From contig NC_007760.1 of the NCBI RefSeq assembly GCF_000013385.1, positions 682,001 to 746,000 of the forward strand: a DNA stretch of 64,000 bases. Direction: 5' to 3'. The notes below the pieces were generated by a model. The model ran no database searches. It saw only the letters and a program-made list of their open reading frames with translations, and had not been told where the DNA came from. The position numbers and the translations under genes are program-made. Positions 7,605-18,405 of this stretch are shown here, in pieces (position 1 is the first letter of the stretch; every line of letters begins with the position of its first letter). The DNA comes from Anaeromyxobacter dehalogenans 2CP-C (lineage in GTDB: Bacteria > Myxococcota > Myxococcia > Myxococcales > Anaeromyxobacteraceae).

Positions 7605-8819
7605 ATGAAGATTCCCATCTACATGGATTACCACGCGACGACGCCCGTCGATCCGCGCGTGCTGGAGGCCATGCTCCCGTACTTCACCACCGAGTACGGG
7701 AACGCTGCGTCGAAGAGCCACGCCTTCGGCTGGAAGGCCGAGGAGGCGGTGGAGGCAGCCCGCGAGGAGGTCGCGAAGCTGATCGGCGCCTCGGCCAAGG
7801 AGATCGTCTGGACGAGCGGCGCCACCGAGTCCGACAACCTGGCGGTCAAGGGCGCGGCGCACTTCTACCAGGCCAAGGGGAAGCACCTCGTCACCTGCAA
7901 GACCGAGCACAAGGCGGTGCTCGACTCGATGCACGCCCTCGAGCGGCAGGGCTTCGAGGTCACCTTCCTCGAGCCCGAGCGCGACGGCCGGCTCGATCCC
8001 GCCAAGGTGAAGGCGGCGCTCCGCCCCGACACCATCCTCGTCTCGGTGATGCACGCGAACAACGAGACCGGCGTGGTCCACCCCATCGCCGAGATCGGCC
8101 GCATCGCCCGCGAGGCGGGCGTGGTGTTCCACTGCGACGCGGTGCAGTCGATCGGGAAGATCCCGTTCGACGTCGAGGCCATGAACGTGGACCTCGCCTC
8201 GATCTCCGCGCACAAGATGTACGGCCCGAAGGGCGTGGGCGCGCTCTACGTCCGCCGCAAGCCGCGCGTGCGCCTCGTCGCCGAGATGGACGGCGGCGGC
8301 CACGAGCGCGGCTTCCGCTCCGGCACGCTGAACGTCCCCGGCATCGTGGGGATGGGCAAGGCGGCCGAGCTGGCGCGGCTGGAGCGCGACGCCGAGGCGG
8401 TCCGGGTCACCGCGCTGCGCGAGCGGCTGCGCAAGGGCCTGGAGCAGGAGCTCGATCTCCTCACGGTGAACGGGAGCCTGGAGCACCGCGTCCCCGGCAA
8501 CCTCAACGTGAGCTTCGCCTACGTCGAGGGCGAGGCGCTCATGATGGCGGTGAAGGACGTGGCCGTCTCCTCCGGCTCCGCCTGCACCAGCGCGTCGCTA
8601 GAGCCGTCCTACGTGCTGCGCGCCATGGGCGTGTCCGAGGACCTGGCCCACTCGTCGATCCGCTTCGGCCTGGGCCGCTTCAGCACCGAGGAGGAGGTGG
8701 ACTACGCGATCCGCCTCTTCGGCGAGAAGGTCCGCAAGCTGCGCGAGATGTCGCCGCTCTACGAGATGGTGAAGGACGGCGTCGACCTGAACCAGATCGA
8801 GTGGGCGAACCCCCACTAG
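7605..8819 (+). CDS. iscS: Cysteine desulfurase IscS
   Basis: PLP enzyme that takes sulfur from cysteine as a persulfide and passes it to IscU. The 404 residues contain the PLP lysine in [10 protein letters not shown] (Lys204), the substrate-binding block [14 protein letters not shown] and the long IscS-type mobile loop with the catalytic cysteine in [16 protein letters not shown] (Cys327), which separates IscS from the SufS group. Length is the usual 404. First gene of a seven-gene iron-sulfur assembly operon; the operon does not begin with iscR. The ATG follows AGAGG at a rather long distance. Confidence 0.97.
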   Translation: MKIPIYMDYHATTPVDPRVLEAMLPYFTTEYGNAASKSHAFGWKAEEAVEAAREEVAKLIGASAKEIVWTSGATESDNLAVKGAAHFYQAKGKHLVTCKTEHKAVLDSMHALERQGFEVTFLEPERDGRLDPAKVKAALRPDTILVSVMHANNETGVVHPIAEIGRIAREAGVVFHCDAVQSIGKIPFDVEAMNVDLASISAHKMYGPKGVGALYVRRKPRVRLVAEMDGGGHERGFRSGTLNVPGIVGMGKAAELARLERDAEAVRVTALRERLRKGLEQELDLLTVNGSLEHRVPGNLNVSFAYVEGEALMMAVKDVAVSSGSACTSASLEPSYVLRAMGVSEDLAHSSIRFGLGRFSTEEEVDYAIRLFGEKVRKLREMSPLYEMVKDGVDLNQIEWANPH

Positions 8820-8875
8820 GACCGGATCCGCTCACGGCCGGCTCACGTGGACGGGAGCGAGGGAAGGAACGACCG

Positions 8876-9337
8876 ATGGCGTACTCCGAGAAGCTCATCG
8901 ACCACTACGAGCACCCCCGCAACGTCGGCTCGCTCGACAAGAACGACCCGGACGTCGGGACGGGCCTGGTGGGCGCCCCGGCCTGCGGCGACGTGATGAA
9001 GCTGCAGATCAAGGTCAGCGACGACGGGATCATCGAGGACGCGAAGTTCAAGACGTTCGGCTGCGGCTCGGCCATCGCGTCGTCGTCGCTCGTGACCGAG
9101 TGGGTGAAGGGCCGGACGGTGGAGGAGGCCCTCACCATCAAGAACACCGACGTGGCGAACGAGCTGAACCTGCCGCCGGTCAAGATCCACTGCTCCGTCC
9201 TGGCGGAGGATGCCATCAAGGCGGCGGTGGCGGACTGGCAGAAGAAGCACGGCCGGGAGCCGTCGGTGAAGCCGAACACGGTCCAGGGCGATCGCAGCGC
9301 GCTCATCGAGAAGGGCGTGCTGAAGTCCGGGATCTAG
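8876..9337 (+). CDS. iscU: Iron-sulfur cluster scaffold IscU
   Basis: Scaffold on which the 2Fe-2S cluster is built from IscS sulfur. Conserved ligands are visible: Cys37 and Asp39 (APACGDV), Cys63 (FGCGSA), and His105-Cys106 (KIHCSV). The LPPVK motif recognised by the HscA chaperone is at 99-103. At 153 residues it is about 25 longer than E. coli IscU because of a C-terminal tail after the conserved core (KPNTVQGDRSALIEKG). The ATG at 8876 has GGGAAGGA upstream. It follows iscS after 56 bases. Confidence 0.97.
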   Translation: MAYSEKLIDHYEHPRNVGSLDKNDPDVGTGLVGAPACGDVMKLQIKVSDDGIIEDAKFKTFGCGSAIASSSLVTEWVKGRTVEEALTIKNTDVANELNLPPVKIHCSVLAEDAIKAAVADWQKKHGREPSVKPNTVQGDRSALIEKGVLKSGI

Positions 9338-9349
9338 GAGCGCGGGAAC

Positions 9350-9682
9350 ATGGCGGCGGCCATCGAGATCAGCGAGAAGGCGGCGGTGCACATCAAGGCG
9401 CTCGGCGCGCAGAAGGGCGCGCCCGCGGGCGGGCTCCGGCTGGGCGTGAAGGGCGGGGGCTGCTCGGGCCTGTCGTACTTCATCGACTGGGCGAACGAGC
9501 CGGCCCGGTTCGACCAGGTCATCGAGCGCGACGGCGCGCGCGTGTTCGTGGACCCGAAGAGCGCGGTGTTCCTCGCCGGCACCGTGATCGACTGGCAGCA
9601 GACGCTCATGCAGACCGGGTTCGTGTTCCGGAACCCGAACGTGAAGAGCGCCTGCGGCTGCGGCGAGTCCTTCACGATCTAG
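9350..9682 (+). CDS. iscA: A-type iron-sulfur carrier IscA
   Basis: A-type carrier that receives clusters or iron and delivers them to apoproteins. The 110 residues contain the three signature cysteines, Cys38 (KGGGCSGLSY) and Cys102/Cys104 (SACGCGESF). It lies 12 bases after iscU in the same operon. Confidence 0.95.
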   Translation: MAAAIEISEKAAVHIKALGAQKGAPAGGLRLGVKGGGCSGLSYFIDWANEPARFDQVIERDGARVFVDPKSAVFLAGTVIDWQQTLMQTGFVFRNPNVKSACGCGESFTI

Positions 9683-9772
9683 CCGCCCCGGCTGGATCGC
9701 GTTCCCGCTTCGACCTGCGCCACGTCGCGCAGGCAGGGCGGGAACGATCGCATCGGGGCCACGGAGGGCCGC

Positions 9773-10390
9773 GTGGCGCACTGCTGGAGCTGCAAGGCGC
9801 AGGAGGAGCAGCAGACCCCCTTCTGTCCGAGCTGCCAGAAGATCCAGCCGGTCGGGCGCACCGAGGACTACTTCTCGCTGCTCGGCCTGCCGCGCCAGTT
9901 CGCGCTCGATCCCGCGGAGCTCGACCGCAACTTCCGCACGCTCTCCCGCTCGCTCCACCCCGACCGCTTCGCCAAGGCGGAGGCGCGCGAGCGCCGGCTC
10001 TCGCTGGAGCGCGCCACCCGGCTGAACGACGCGCACCGCTACCTGAAGGACTGGCGCCTCCGCGCCGCCTACCTGCTCAAGCTGGCCGGCACCGACGTGT
10101 TCGCCGAGGGCAGGACCTTCGCCGACCCGGCGTTCCTGGAGGAGCAGCTGGAGTGGCGCGAGGACATGGCGCTCGCGCAGGCGGATCGCGACGCGGGCGG
10201 CCTGCGCGAGATCGCGGCCCGCGCCCGCGCCCGCCTGCAGGCCCTCGAGAGCGAGGTGGCGCGGTGCTTCGAGGACGACCACTGGTTCTCGGAGCTGGTG
10301 ATCGACATCGCCCGCCTGCTCTCCCGCGCCCGGTACTACGACCACATCATCGCGGACGCGGAGCGGGCCAGCGCGGCGGTCGCGTCGTAG
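9773..10390 (+). CDS. hscB: J-domain co-chaperone HscB with N-terminal zinc-finger-like motif
   Basis: HscB recruits IscU to HscA and stimulates its ATPase. A J domain with the HPD motif (His62-Pro63-Asp64 in SLHPDRF) is followed by the C-terminal helical IscU-binding domain (about residues 115-195). Before the J domain are two CxxC pairs (Cys4/Cys7 and Cys18/Cys21), as in eukaryotic HSC20 and some bacterial HscB but not E. coli HscB, so a bound metal is likely. The start is GTG at 9773, with GGAGGG upstream. A 90-base gap separates it from iscA. It is followed by hscA. Confidence 0.93.
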   Translation: MAHCWSCKAQEEQQTPFCPSCQKIQPVGRTEDYFSLLGLPRQFALDPAELDRNFRTLSRSLHPDRFAKAEARERRLSLERATRLNDAHRYLKDWRLRAAYLLKLAGTDVFAEGRTFADPAFLEEQLEWREDMALAQADRDAGGLREIAARARARLQALESEVARCFEDDHWFSELVIDIARLLSRARYYDHIIADAERASAAVAS

Positions 10391-10413
10391 CCGATCCGTA
10401 GTAGAAGGAACCC

Positions 10414-12294
<1,881 letters not shown>

Positions 12295-12295
12295 C

Positions 12296-12601
12296 GTGCC
12301 CAAGGTGACCTTCCTCCCGGACGGGAAGTCGGCGGAGGTGCCGGCGGGGACCTCCATCCTCGACGCGGCGGAGGCCGCCGACGTGGACCTCCCGCACAAC
12401 TGCGGCGGCGTCGCGGCCTGCACCACCTGCCACGTGTGGATCGAGCAGGGGCTCGCGTCGCTCTCGGAGATCGGCGACCGCGAGGACGACAAGCTGAACG
12501 AGGCGGCCGGGCTCGCGCCCAGCTCGCGGCTCGGGTGCCAGGCCTGCGTCGGGGGCGAGGACGTGGTGGTCCGCATCCCCGGCAACCGCATCGCGTCGTG
12601 A
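12296..12601 (+). CDS. fdx: Isc-type 2Fe-2S ferredoxin
   Basis: Electron donor for cluster assembly. The 101 residues have the adrenodoxin-type ligand pattern Cys36-x5-Cys42-x2-Cys45 and Cys81 (NCGGVAACTTCHVW, LGCQACVGG). The GTG start at 12296 is one base after the hscA stop, so translation is probably coupled. Confidence 0.95.
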   Translation: MPKVTFLPDGKSAEVPAGTSILDAAEAADVDLPHNCGGVAACTTCHVWIEQGLASLSEIGDREDDKLNEAAGLAPSSRLGCQACVGGEDVVVRIPGNRIAS

Positions 12602-12629
12602 GCCGCGGCCGCGGCCGCTGGAGGCGATC

Positions 12630-12824
12630 ATGAAGTGGACGGACGTGCGGGACATCGCGATCGAGCTGGCGGACCGCCACCCCGGCGTGGCGCCGCTCTC
12701 GGTGCGCTTCACCGACCTGCACCGCTGGGTGCGCGAGCTGCCCGGCTTCGCCGACGATCCCGAGAAGTCGAGCGAGAAGGTCCTCGAGGCCATCCAGATG
12801 GCCTGGCTCGACGAGGTCGAGTAG
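12630..12824 (+). CDS. iscX: IscX (YfhJ) iron-binding adaptor
   Basis: A 64-residue acidic protein matching IscX: MKWTDVRDIAIELADRHP, then DLHRWVRELPGFADDP and the C-terminal AIQMAWLDE. In E. coli IscX binds IscS and tunes its activity with iron. It is the last gene of the operon; GGAGGCGATC precedes the ATG. Its stop codon lies within GTAGGGCCCTAC (12821-12832), which also contains the stop of the convergent cheB. Confidence 0.93.
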   Translation: MKWTDVRDIAIELADRHPGVAPLSVRFTDLHRWVRELPGFADDPEKSSEKVLEAIQMAWLDEVE

Positions 12825-12828
12825 GGCC

Positions 12829-13878
12829 CTACCGCGCCCAGGCCAGCACGGCGGACGCGACGCGCGGCAGCGGGAGCACCTCGACGGCCGCGCCGCGGGC
12901 GATCGCCTCCTTCGGCATCCCGAACACCACCGAGGTGGACTCGTCCTGCGCGACGGTGTGCGCGCCGGCCCGGCGCAGCTCCAGCAGCCCGTCCGCGCCG
13001 TCGTCGCCCATGCCGGTGAGCAGGATGCCGAGGGTGCCCGGGCCCGCCACCCGCGCCGCGGAGTGGAACAGCACGTTCACGCTGGGCCGGTGCAGCGAGA
13101 CCGGCGGCCCGTCGGACACCACCGCCACCAGCCCGCCCGCGCGCTTCACCGAGAGGTGACGGTTGCCGGGCGCCACCAGCGCGCGCCCGGGCAGCAGCCG
13201 GTCGCCGTCGGCGGCCTCCTTCACCTCGATGCGGCACAGCTTGTCGAGCCGCTTCGCGAACTGCGCGGTGAACACCTCCGGCATGTGCTGCACCACGGCG
13301 ATCGCGGGCGCGTCGGCCGGCATCGCCTCGAGCAGCACGCGCAGCGCCTCGGTCCCGCCGGTCGAGGCGCCCACCACCACCAGCTCGGCGCGCCCGGCGC
13401 GCGGCGCGAGGCGGGGCGCGGGCCGGGGCTGCGCGCCCGCCGGCGGGCGGGGCAGCGGGCGCAGCGCCCGGACCCGGGCCCGCAGCCGCGCCTGCGTGGC
13501 GGCGCGGACCACCTCCACGATCCGGCGCGCCGAGTCCTCCAGGAAGCCCTTCACCCCGAGGCGCGGCTTCTCGATGACGTCCACCGCGCCGTGCTCCAGC
13601 GCGTGCAGCGCCACCTCGCTCCCCGGCCCCGCCAGGCCGGAGCACACCACGACCGGCACCGGGTCCTGGGCCATGACGCGGTCCAGGAAGGTGAGCCCGT
13701 CCATGCGCGGCATCTCGATGTCGAGGACGATCGCGTCCGGGCGCGCCCGGCGCATCTTGTCCATCGCCACCAGCGGGTCGATGGCGGTCTCCACCTCCAG
13801 CCCGGCGCGCCCCAGGATCTGGGAGAGCGCCATCCGGACCACCGCCGAGTCGTCCACCACCAGGATGCGCGGGGCCAC
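12829..13878 (-). CDS. cheB: Chemotaxis protein-glutamate methylesterase CheB (Che1)
   Basis: Removes methyl groups from, and may deamidate, receptor glutamates; activated by phosphorylation from CheA. Residues 1-120 form a receiver (DD at 9-10, phospho-acceptor Asp53 in VLDIEMPRMDG). The methylesterase domain starts near residue 165 with the triad in GASTGGTEAL (Ser), VVQHMPEVFT (His) and GMGDDGADGL (Asp). The 349 residues are standard. GTG start at 13878. Last gene of the minus-strand Che1 operon; it ends four bases from the iscX stop. Confidence 0.95.
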   Translation of the reverse strand: MAPRILVVDDSAVVRMALSQILGRAGLEVETAIDPLVAMDKMRRARPDAIVLDIEMPRMDGLTFLDRVMAQDPVPVVVCSGLAGPGSEVALHALEHGAVDVIEKPRLGVKGFLEDSARRIVEVVRAATQARLRARVRALRPLPRPPAGAQPRPAPRLAPRAGRAELVVVGASTGGTEALRVLLEAMPADAPAIAVVQHMPEVFTAQFAKRLDKLCRIEVKEAADGDRLLPGRALVAPGNRHLSVKRAGGLVAVVSDGPPVSLHRPSVNVLFHSAARVAGPGTLGILLTGMGDDGADGLLELRRAGAHTVAQDESTSVVFGMPKEAIARGAAVEVLPLPRVASAVLAWAR

Positions 13879-13888
13879 GGAGCGGACC

Positions 13889-14788
13889 TCAGGCCGGGCG
13901 CGCCGGCGGGTCGGAGAGCTGGTAGACGGTGGGCACGACCGCGCGCGCCCGGGTGGAGAGGCCGCCCAGGCTCTCGGCGTGGCCGAGGAACAGGTGGCCG
14001 CCCGGCACCAGCCGGTCGATGAGCCGGTTCACCACCTTCGCCTTGGTGTCGCGGTCGAAGTAGATGAGGACGTTCCGGCAGAACACCAGGTCGAAGTGGC
14101 CGATGGCCGGGTACGGCTCCTGGCTCAGGTTCAGGCGCGCGAAGCGGATCAGGCGCCGGATCTCCGGCCCGGCCTTCATGAGGCCCTCCTGGCTGCCGAA
14201 GCCCCGCAGCATGTACGCCTTCAGGTACGGGGTCGGGATCTCCTTCGCCTTCTCCACCGGCCACAGCGCGTCCTCGGCGCGCGCCAGCACCTTGGTGGAG
14301 AGGTCGGTGGCGAGGATCTCGACCTCCCAGCCCGGGAGCGCGGCCAGCAGCGACATGGCGAGCGAGCAGGGCTCCTCGCCGGTCGAGCAGGCGGCGCTCC
14401 ACACCCGCGCCCGCCGCGGCCGCCGGCCCGCGTCCGCCTCGGCCACCCAGGCCGGGAAGATCCGCTCGGCCAGCAGGTCGAAGTGGCGCGGCTCGCGGAA
14501 GAAGTGCGTCTCGTTGGTGCAGATCGCGTCGAGCATCCGCACCCGCTCGGCGCCGTCCTCCACCACGCGCTCGAAGTACTCGCCGTAGCCGTGCATCCCC
14601 AGCTCGCGCAGCCGGCGCGCCAGCCGGCCCACCAGCAGCGCCTTCTTCACCGGCGCGAGCCAGATCCCCGCCTCGCGGTTGATGAGCGCCTGGAAGCGCA
14701 GGAAGTCGCGGTCGCTCACGGTGGCGAGCGGGCGCGGTTCGACCAGCGCGGCGCGGCGGGGCGCGCCCTCCTCGGCGGCCGGGCTCAC
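13889..14788 (-). CDS. cheR: Chemotaxis protein methyltransferase CheR (Che1)
   Basis: SAM-dependent methylation of receptor glutamates. The 299 residues contain the SAM-binding segment VWSAACSTGEEPCSLAM and the FCRNVLIYFD motif, preceded by the helical N-terminal CheR domain. No TPRs are attached, unlike the Che2 copy. Its GTG start at 14788 overlaps the cheW stop by four bases. Confidence 0.95.
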   Translation of the reverse strand: MSPAAEEGAPRRAALVEPRPLATVSDRDFLRFQALINREAGIWLAPVKKALLVGRLARRLRELGMHGYGEYFERVVEDGAERVRMLDAICTNETHFFREPRHFDLLAERIFPAWVAEADAGRRPRRARVWSAACSTGEEPCSLAMSLLAALPGWEVEILATDLSTKVLARAEDALWPVEKAKEIPTPYLKAYMLRGFGSQEGLMKAGPEIRRLIRFARLNLSQEPYPAIGHFDLVFCRNVLIYFDRDTKAKVVNRLIDRLVPGGHLFLGHAESLGGLSTRARAVVPTVYQLSDPPARPA

Positions 14789-15369
14789 GGGGCGGGCGGC
14801 GCCTCGGCGGCGGGCTCGGGCGCGGCGGCGGCCCCGGCGGCGTCGGCGCCGTCGAGGGCGGGCGCCTCGGCCTCGGGCAGCCCGTCGCGCACCGCCTCGG
14901 CGAACTCCTTCTCGTCGGCGGAGATCACCCGGTCGATGTCGAGCAGCAGCACGAAGCGCTTGCCGACCTTGCCCATGCCGAGCAGGAAGTCCACCCGGAC
15001 CTGCGTGCCGAACGAGGGCGGCGGCTCGACGTCGTCGAACCCGAGCTCGATGACCTCGCGGACCGCGTCCGCCATCACGCCCACCACCGTGGGCTGGCCC
15101 TCCAGCAGCGCCTCGACGATGAGGATGCAGGTGAGGCGGGTGACCTCGGTCTCGGCCAGGCCGAACTTCACGCCCAGGTCCACCACCGGGACCACCGCGC
15201 CGCGCAGGTTGATGACGCCGCGGACGGAGCGCGGCGTGGACGGCACGCGCGTGATCGCCTCGTACTGCAGGATCTCCTTCACCTTCAGGATGCCGACGCC
15301 GTACTCGGCGCCCCCCAGCGAGAAGGACAGGTACTGTGCGCGCTGCGCGCTCTCGGTGCTCTCGGCCAT
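14785..15369 (-). CDS. cheW: Chemotaxis coupling protein CheW (Che1)
   Basis: Scaffold joining receptors to CheA. The first about 155 residues are a CheW domain (YLSFSLGGAEYGVGILKVKEIL, VRGVINLRGAVVPVVDL). A low-complexity Ala/Glu/Pro tail of about 30 residues follows. The ATG at 15369 was chosen because GGAGGGAGGAACC lies just upstream; longer in-frame extensions have no such site. Confidence 0.93.
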   Translation of the reverse strand: MAESTESAQRAQYLSFSLGGAEYGVGILKVKEILQYEAITRVPSTPRSVRGVINLRGAVVPVVDLGVKFGLAETEVTRLTCILIVEALLEGQPTVVGVMADAVREVIELGFDDVEPPPSFGTQVRVDFLLGMGKVGKRFVLLLDIDRVISADEKEFAEAVRDGLPEAEAPALDGADAAGAAAAPEPAAEAPPAP

Positions 15370-15395
15370 GGTTCCTCCCTCCGGTTCGCGATGCC

Positions 15396-17051
15396 TCAGG
15401 CGGCCGCCTGCGCCGCCGCCCGCCGGAGCGTCTCGCGCAGGATGCCCGCCACGTCCAGGATCAGGGCCACCCGGCCGTTGCCCAGGATCGACGATCCCGA
15501 GACCCCGGCCACGGCGCCCACCAGCCCGCCCAGCGGCTTGATCACCGTCGAGCTCTCGCCGTGCAGCACGTCCACCGCCACGCCCGCGACCTGCGCGCCG
15601 TGCTGCACCACCACCACGTTCTCGCGCTGCGGCGCGGCGCCGCCCACCTTGAAGTGGTCGCGCAGCCGCAGGTACGGGAGCGGCTTCCCGCGGACGTTGA
15701 TGACGCCCCAGGGCGCGCCGTCCCGCGTCTCCTCCGGCGGCAGCTCCAGGCACTCGGAGACCGCGTCGAGCGGGAGGATGTACGTCTCGCCGCCCACGCC
15801 CACCTTGAACCCCTGGATGATGGCGAGGGTGAGCGGGACGCGCAGGGTGATGGCGGTGCCGCGCCCCGGCTCGCTCTCCACCGAGACCGAGCCGCGCAGC
15901 GCCTCGATGTTGCGCCGGACCACGTCCATGCCCACGCCGCGGCCGGACAGCTCGGTGACCGCGTCGGCGGTGGACAGGCCCGGCTCGAAGATCAGGCCGG
16001 CGGCGTCCTCCGGGCCGACGCGGGCGGGGTCGGAGGCGAGCCCGCGCGCCACCGCCTGCTGCGCGATGCGCCGCACGTCCAGCCCGCGCCCGTCGTCCAG
16101 CACCTGCACCACCATGCTGCCCGCGTCGTGGAACGCGCGCAGCGTGAGCGTGCCCACCGGCGGCTTGCCGGCGGCGCGCCGCTCCTCCGGGCGCTCGATG
16201 CCGTGGTCGAGCGCGTTGCGGACCATGTGCAGCAGCGGGTCGCGGATGTGCTCGATGACGGCGGTGTCCACCTCGACGTCCTCGCCCTCCATCACCAGCC
16301 GGGCCTGCTTCCCCAGGCTGGCGGCGAGGTCGCGCAGCGTCCGCACGTGCTGGTGGAACGTCGGCCCGATGGGCACCATGCGGGCCTTCATGATCAGCTC
16401 CTGCAGGTCGAGGTAGAGCCGGTCCGCCTCGCGGTGCGCGTCGAGCGCGTCCTCCGGCGACACGCCGCCGCGCCGCTCCAGCATCTCGCCCAGGCGCCCG
16501 CGCGCGATGGCGATCTCGCCGGAGAGGTTGAGCATGCGGTCGAGCTTGCCCACGTCCACGCGGAGCGTGCGCGCGGCCGAGGCGTGCGGCGCGTGCGGCT
16601 CGTGCGCGTCCGGCGCCTCGCCGGCGCCCGCGGGCGCGGCGCGCTCGGCCACCGCCGCCCGGGCCGCCTCGGCCAGCCTGGCGCGGAACGCCAGCACCGC
16701 CTCCGACGCGGCGTCGCCGCCGGCCGCGGCCTCGGCCACCGCCCGGCGGAGCACGTCCACCGACTGGAGCAGCAGCGTCACGAGCGTGTCGGTGACCGCC
16801 AGCGTCCGCTGGCGGAGGCGCTCCAGCACGTCCTCGAGGTCGTGCGCCACGTCGCGGGCGCCGTCGAACGAGACCAGCGAGGCGGCGCCCTTCAGCGTGT
16901 GCACGTCGCGGAACAGCGCGTTCAGGAGCTCGTCGTCCTCCGGCGTGCGCTCCAGCGCGAGCAGCTGCTGCTCCATGTGCGCGAAGGTCTCGTCCGCCTC
17001 CGCCAGGAACGTGGCGAGCAGCGCCTCGCGGTCGATCTCGAGCTCGTCCAT
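15396..17051 (-). CDS. cheA: Chemotaxis histidine kinase CheA (Che1), short form
   Basis: Receptor-controlled kinase. An HPt domain with phospho-acceptor His51 (DVHTLKGAAS) is followed after a linker by the dimerisation domain (about 180-240), the ATPase domain (N-box MVRNALDHGIE, DDGRGLDVRRIAQQA, GRGVGMDVVRRNIE) and a C-terminal CheW-like regulatory domain. At 551 residues it is shorter than E. coli CheA (654) and I see no P2 response-regulator docking domain between HPt and dimerisation domain. I prefer the ATG at 17051, five bases after AGGGGAG, over the GTG just before it. Confidence 0.93.
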   Translation of the reverse strand: MDELEIDREALLATFLAEADETFAHMEQQLLALERTPEDDELLNALFRDVHTLKGAASLVSFDGARDVAHDLEDVLERLRQRTLAVTDTLVTLLLQSVDVLRRAVAEAAAGGDAASEAVLAFRARLAEAARAAVAERAAPAGAGEAPDAHEPHAPHASAARTLRVDVGKLDRMLNLSGEIAIARGRLGEMLERRGGVSPEDALDAHREADRLYLDLQELIMKARMVPIGPTFHQHVRTLRDLAASLGKQARLVMEGEDVEVDTAVIEHIRDPLLHMVRNALDHGIERPEERRAAGKPPVGTLTLRAFHDAGSMVVQVLDDGRGLDVRRIAQQAVARGLASDPARVGPEDAAGLIFEPGLSTADAVTELSGRGVGMDVVRRNIEALRGSVSVESEPGRGTAITLRVPLTLAIIQGFKVGVGGETYILPLDAVSECLELPPEETRDGAPWGVINVRGKPLPYLRLRDHFKVGGAAPQRENVVVVQHGAQVAGVAVDVLHGESSTVIKPLGGLVGAVAGVSGSSILGNGRVALILDVAGILRETLRRAAAQAAA

Positions 17052-17061
17052 CACCGCTCCC

Positions 17062-17577
17062 CTACAGCTGCCGCACCCAGGCGGCGCCGTCGTCCACGTG
17101 GAAGATGAGCTTGCGGCCCCGCGCGCCGCCGACGTCGCGGTCGAGCACCGGGATGCGGGCCTCGTCGAGCAGGCGCAGCGCGAGCTGCACGTTCTCGTCG
17201 CCGAGGTTGCGCGCGCCGCGGAACGCGCCGATGACGCTGGCGCCGCCGAACACCTTCGCGACCAGGCTCGCCCGCCGCGCCCCGGCCCGCACCACCGCCT
17301 CGACGAGCTGCGGGACCGCCACGGTGCCGAAGCGCGCCGACTGCTCGCGCTCGACGTGCAGCGGCAGGAGGAAGTGGTTCATCCCGCCCACCCGCGCGAC
17401 CGGATCGTGCAGGCACACCGCCACGCAGGAGCCCAGCACCGTGACGATGGCGGTCGGCTCGGCCGCCACGGCGATCTGGCCCGCGTGGAGGTACACCTGG
17501 GCGCGGCCGCCGCCGCCCGGGGTCTCCCCGGCCGCCGGCGCTGCTCGATCCGGCGCTGCGCCGGTGGTGCGGGTCAC
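17062..17577 (-). CDS. cheD: Chemoreceptor glutamine deamidase CheD
   Basis: Deamidates receptor glutamines. The 171 residues contain the catalytic Cys in VLGSCVAVCL, the His in GGMNHFLLP and the AKVFGGASV segment, all typical of CheD. An N-terminal extension of about 25 residues is low-complexity. GTG start at 17577. Its stop is 10 bases before cheA. No cheC is present, so CheD is not obviously paired with a phosphatase here. Confidence 0.93.
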   Translation of the reverse strand: MTRTTGAAPDRAAPAAGETPGGGGRAQVYLHAGQIAVAAEPTAIVTVLGSCVAVCLHDPVARVGGMNHFLLPLHVEREQSARFGTVAVPQLVEAVVRAGARRASLVAKVFGGASVIGAFRGARNLGDENVQLALRLLDEARIPVLDRDVGGARGRKLIFHVDDGAAWVRQL

Positions 17578-17579
17578 GG

Positions 17580-18389
17580 TCAGCTCGCCGCGCCTGCGCG
17601 CTCGGCCTGCGCGCGGAGGTGGAGCGCCAGGCCCGCGTGCGCCGAGAGCAGGTCGAAGACCGCCTGGTCGGACTCGCCCAGCCCCGGCTTGTGGCCGAGC
17701 AGGCGGAAGATCGCGAGCACCGCGGTGACGCGGTCGCCGACGCGGAGCGGGATGCAGGCGGTGAGGTCGCGGTCCGCCTCGTCGGGCGAGCCGTCGCGGC
17801 CCGCCACGTAGAGCCGGCCGGTCCGGGCGGTGCGGCCGATGGCGCCCTGGCCGAGCTGGACCTCGCGGAGCGGGCCGGGGGCCACGCCGAACGCGTGCGC
17901 CAGCACCAGCCGGTCGCCGCGCACCTCGAGCAGCGCCAGCTCCTCGGTGCCCACCACGTTGATGACGATCTCCTGCAGCGCGGTGAGCACCTCGGCGCGC
18001 GTGGGGGCGCCGTGGAGCCGCTCCAGCGCGACGAAGAGCTGCGCCAGCTCGGAGTGGCGCTCCTCCACCGCCACGTAGTCGTCCGAGACGCGCTGGTGCT
18101 CGGCCTCGATCTCGGCCAGCCGGTCGCGCAGGCGCGCGCGCTCGGCGGTGGCGTGCTCGACCGCCTCGCGCGCCAGGGCGAGCTCGGCCGCGAGCCGCTT
18201 CTTCTCGAGGTCCACCGCCGCCGGCGGCGACGGCTCGGCCGCGGCGGGCGGCGGGGTGGCGGCGGAGAGGCGCGACTCGGAGAGCCGCTCCTTCTCGGTC
18301 CGGAGCGAGCTGATGAGCTCGCGCAGCTTCTCGTTCACCTGCTGGAGGTCGCGGCCGGTGCCGCCCGGCTTGCCACGGAGGTCGCTCAT
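17580..18389 (-). CDS. Coiled-coil GAF-domain protein of the Che1 operon
   Basis: The 269 residues have no signal or membrane segment. Residues 10-115 are largely helical and heptad-rich (two coiled-coil stretches split by a Pro/Ala linker at 44-60). Residues 125-265 read as a GAF domain (RAEVLTALQEIVINVVGTEE, ACIPLRVGDRVTAVLAIFRL). The GAF ligand is unknown. Its place between a response regulator and cheD suggests that it feeds a cytoplasmic signal into the Che1 kinase or holds the regulator nearby; that is inference. Confidence 0.75.
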   Translation of the reverse strand: MSDLRGKPGGTGRDLQQVNEKLRELISSLRTEKERLSESRLSAATPPPAAAEPSPPAAVDLEKKRLAAELALAREAVEHATAERARLRDRLAEIEAEHQRVSDDYVAVEERHSELAQLFVALERLHGAPTRAEVLTALQEIVINVVGTEELALLEVRGDRLVLAHAFGVAPGPLREVQLGQGAIGRTARTGRLYVAGRDGSPDEADRDLTACIPLRVGDRVTAVLAIFRLLGHKPGLGESDQAVFDLLSAHAGLALHLRAQAERAGAAS

Positions 18390-18405
18390 GGGCGTCGGGC
18401 TCCGG

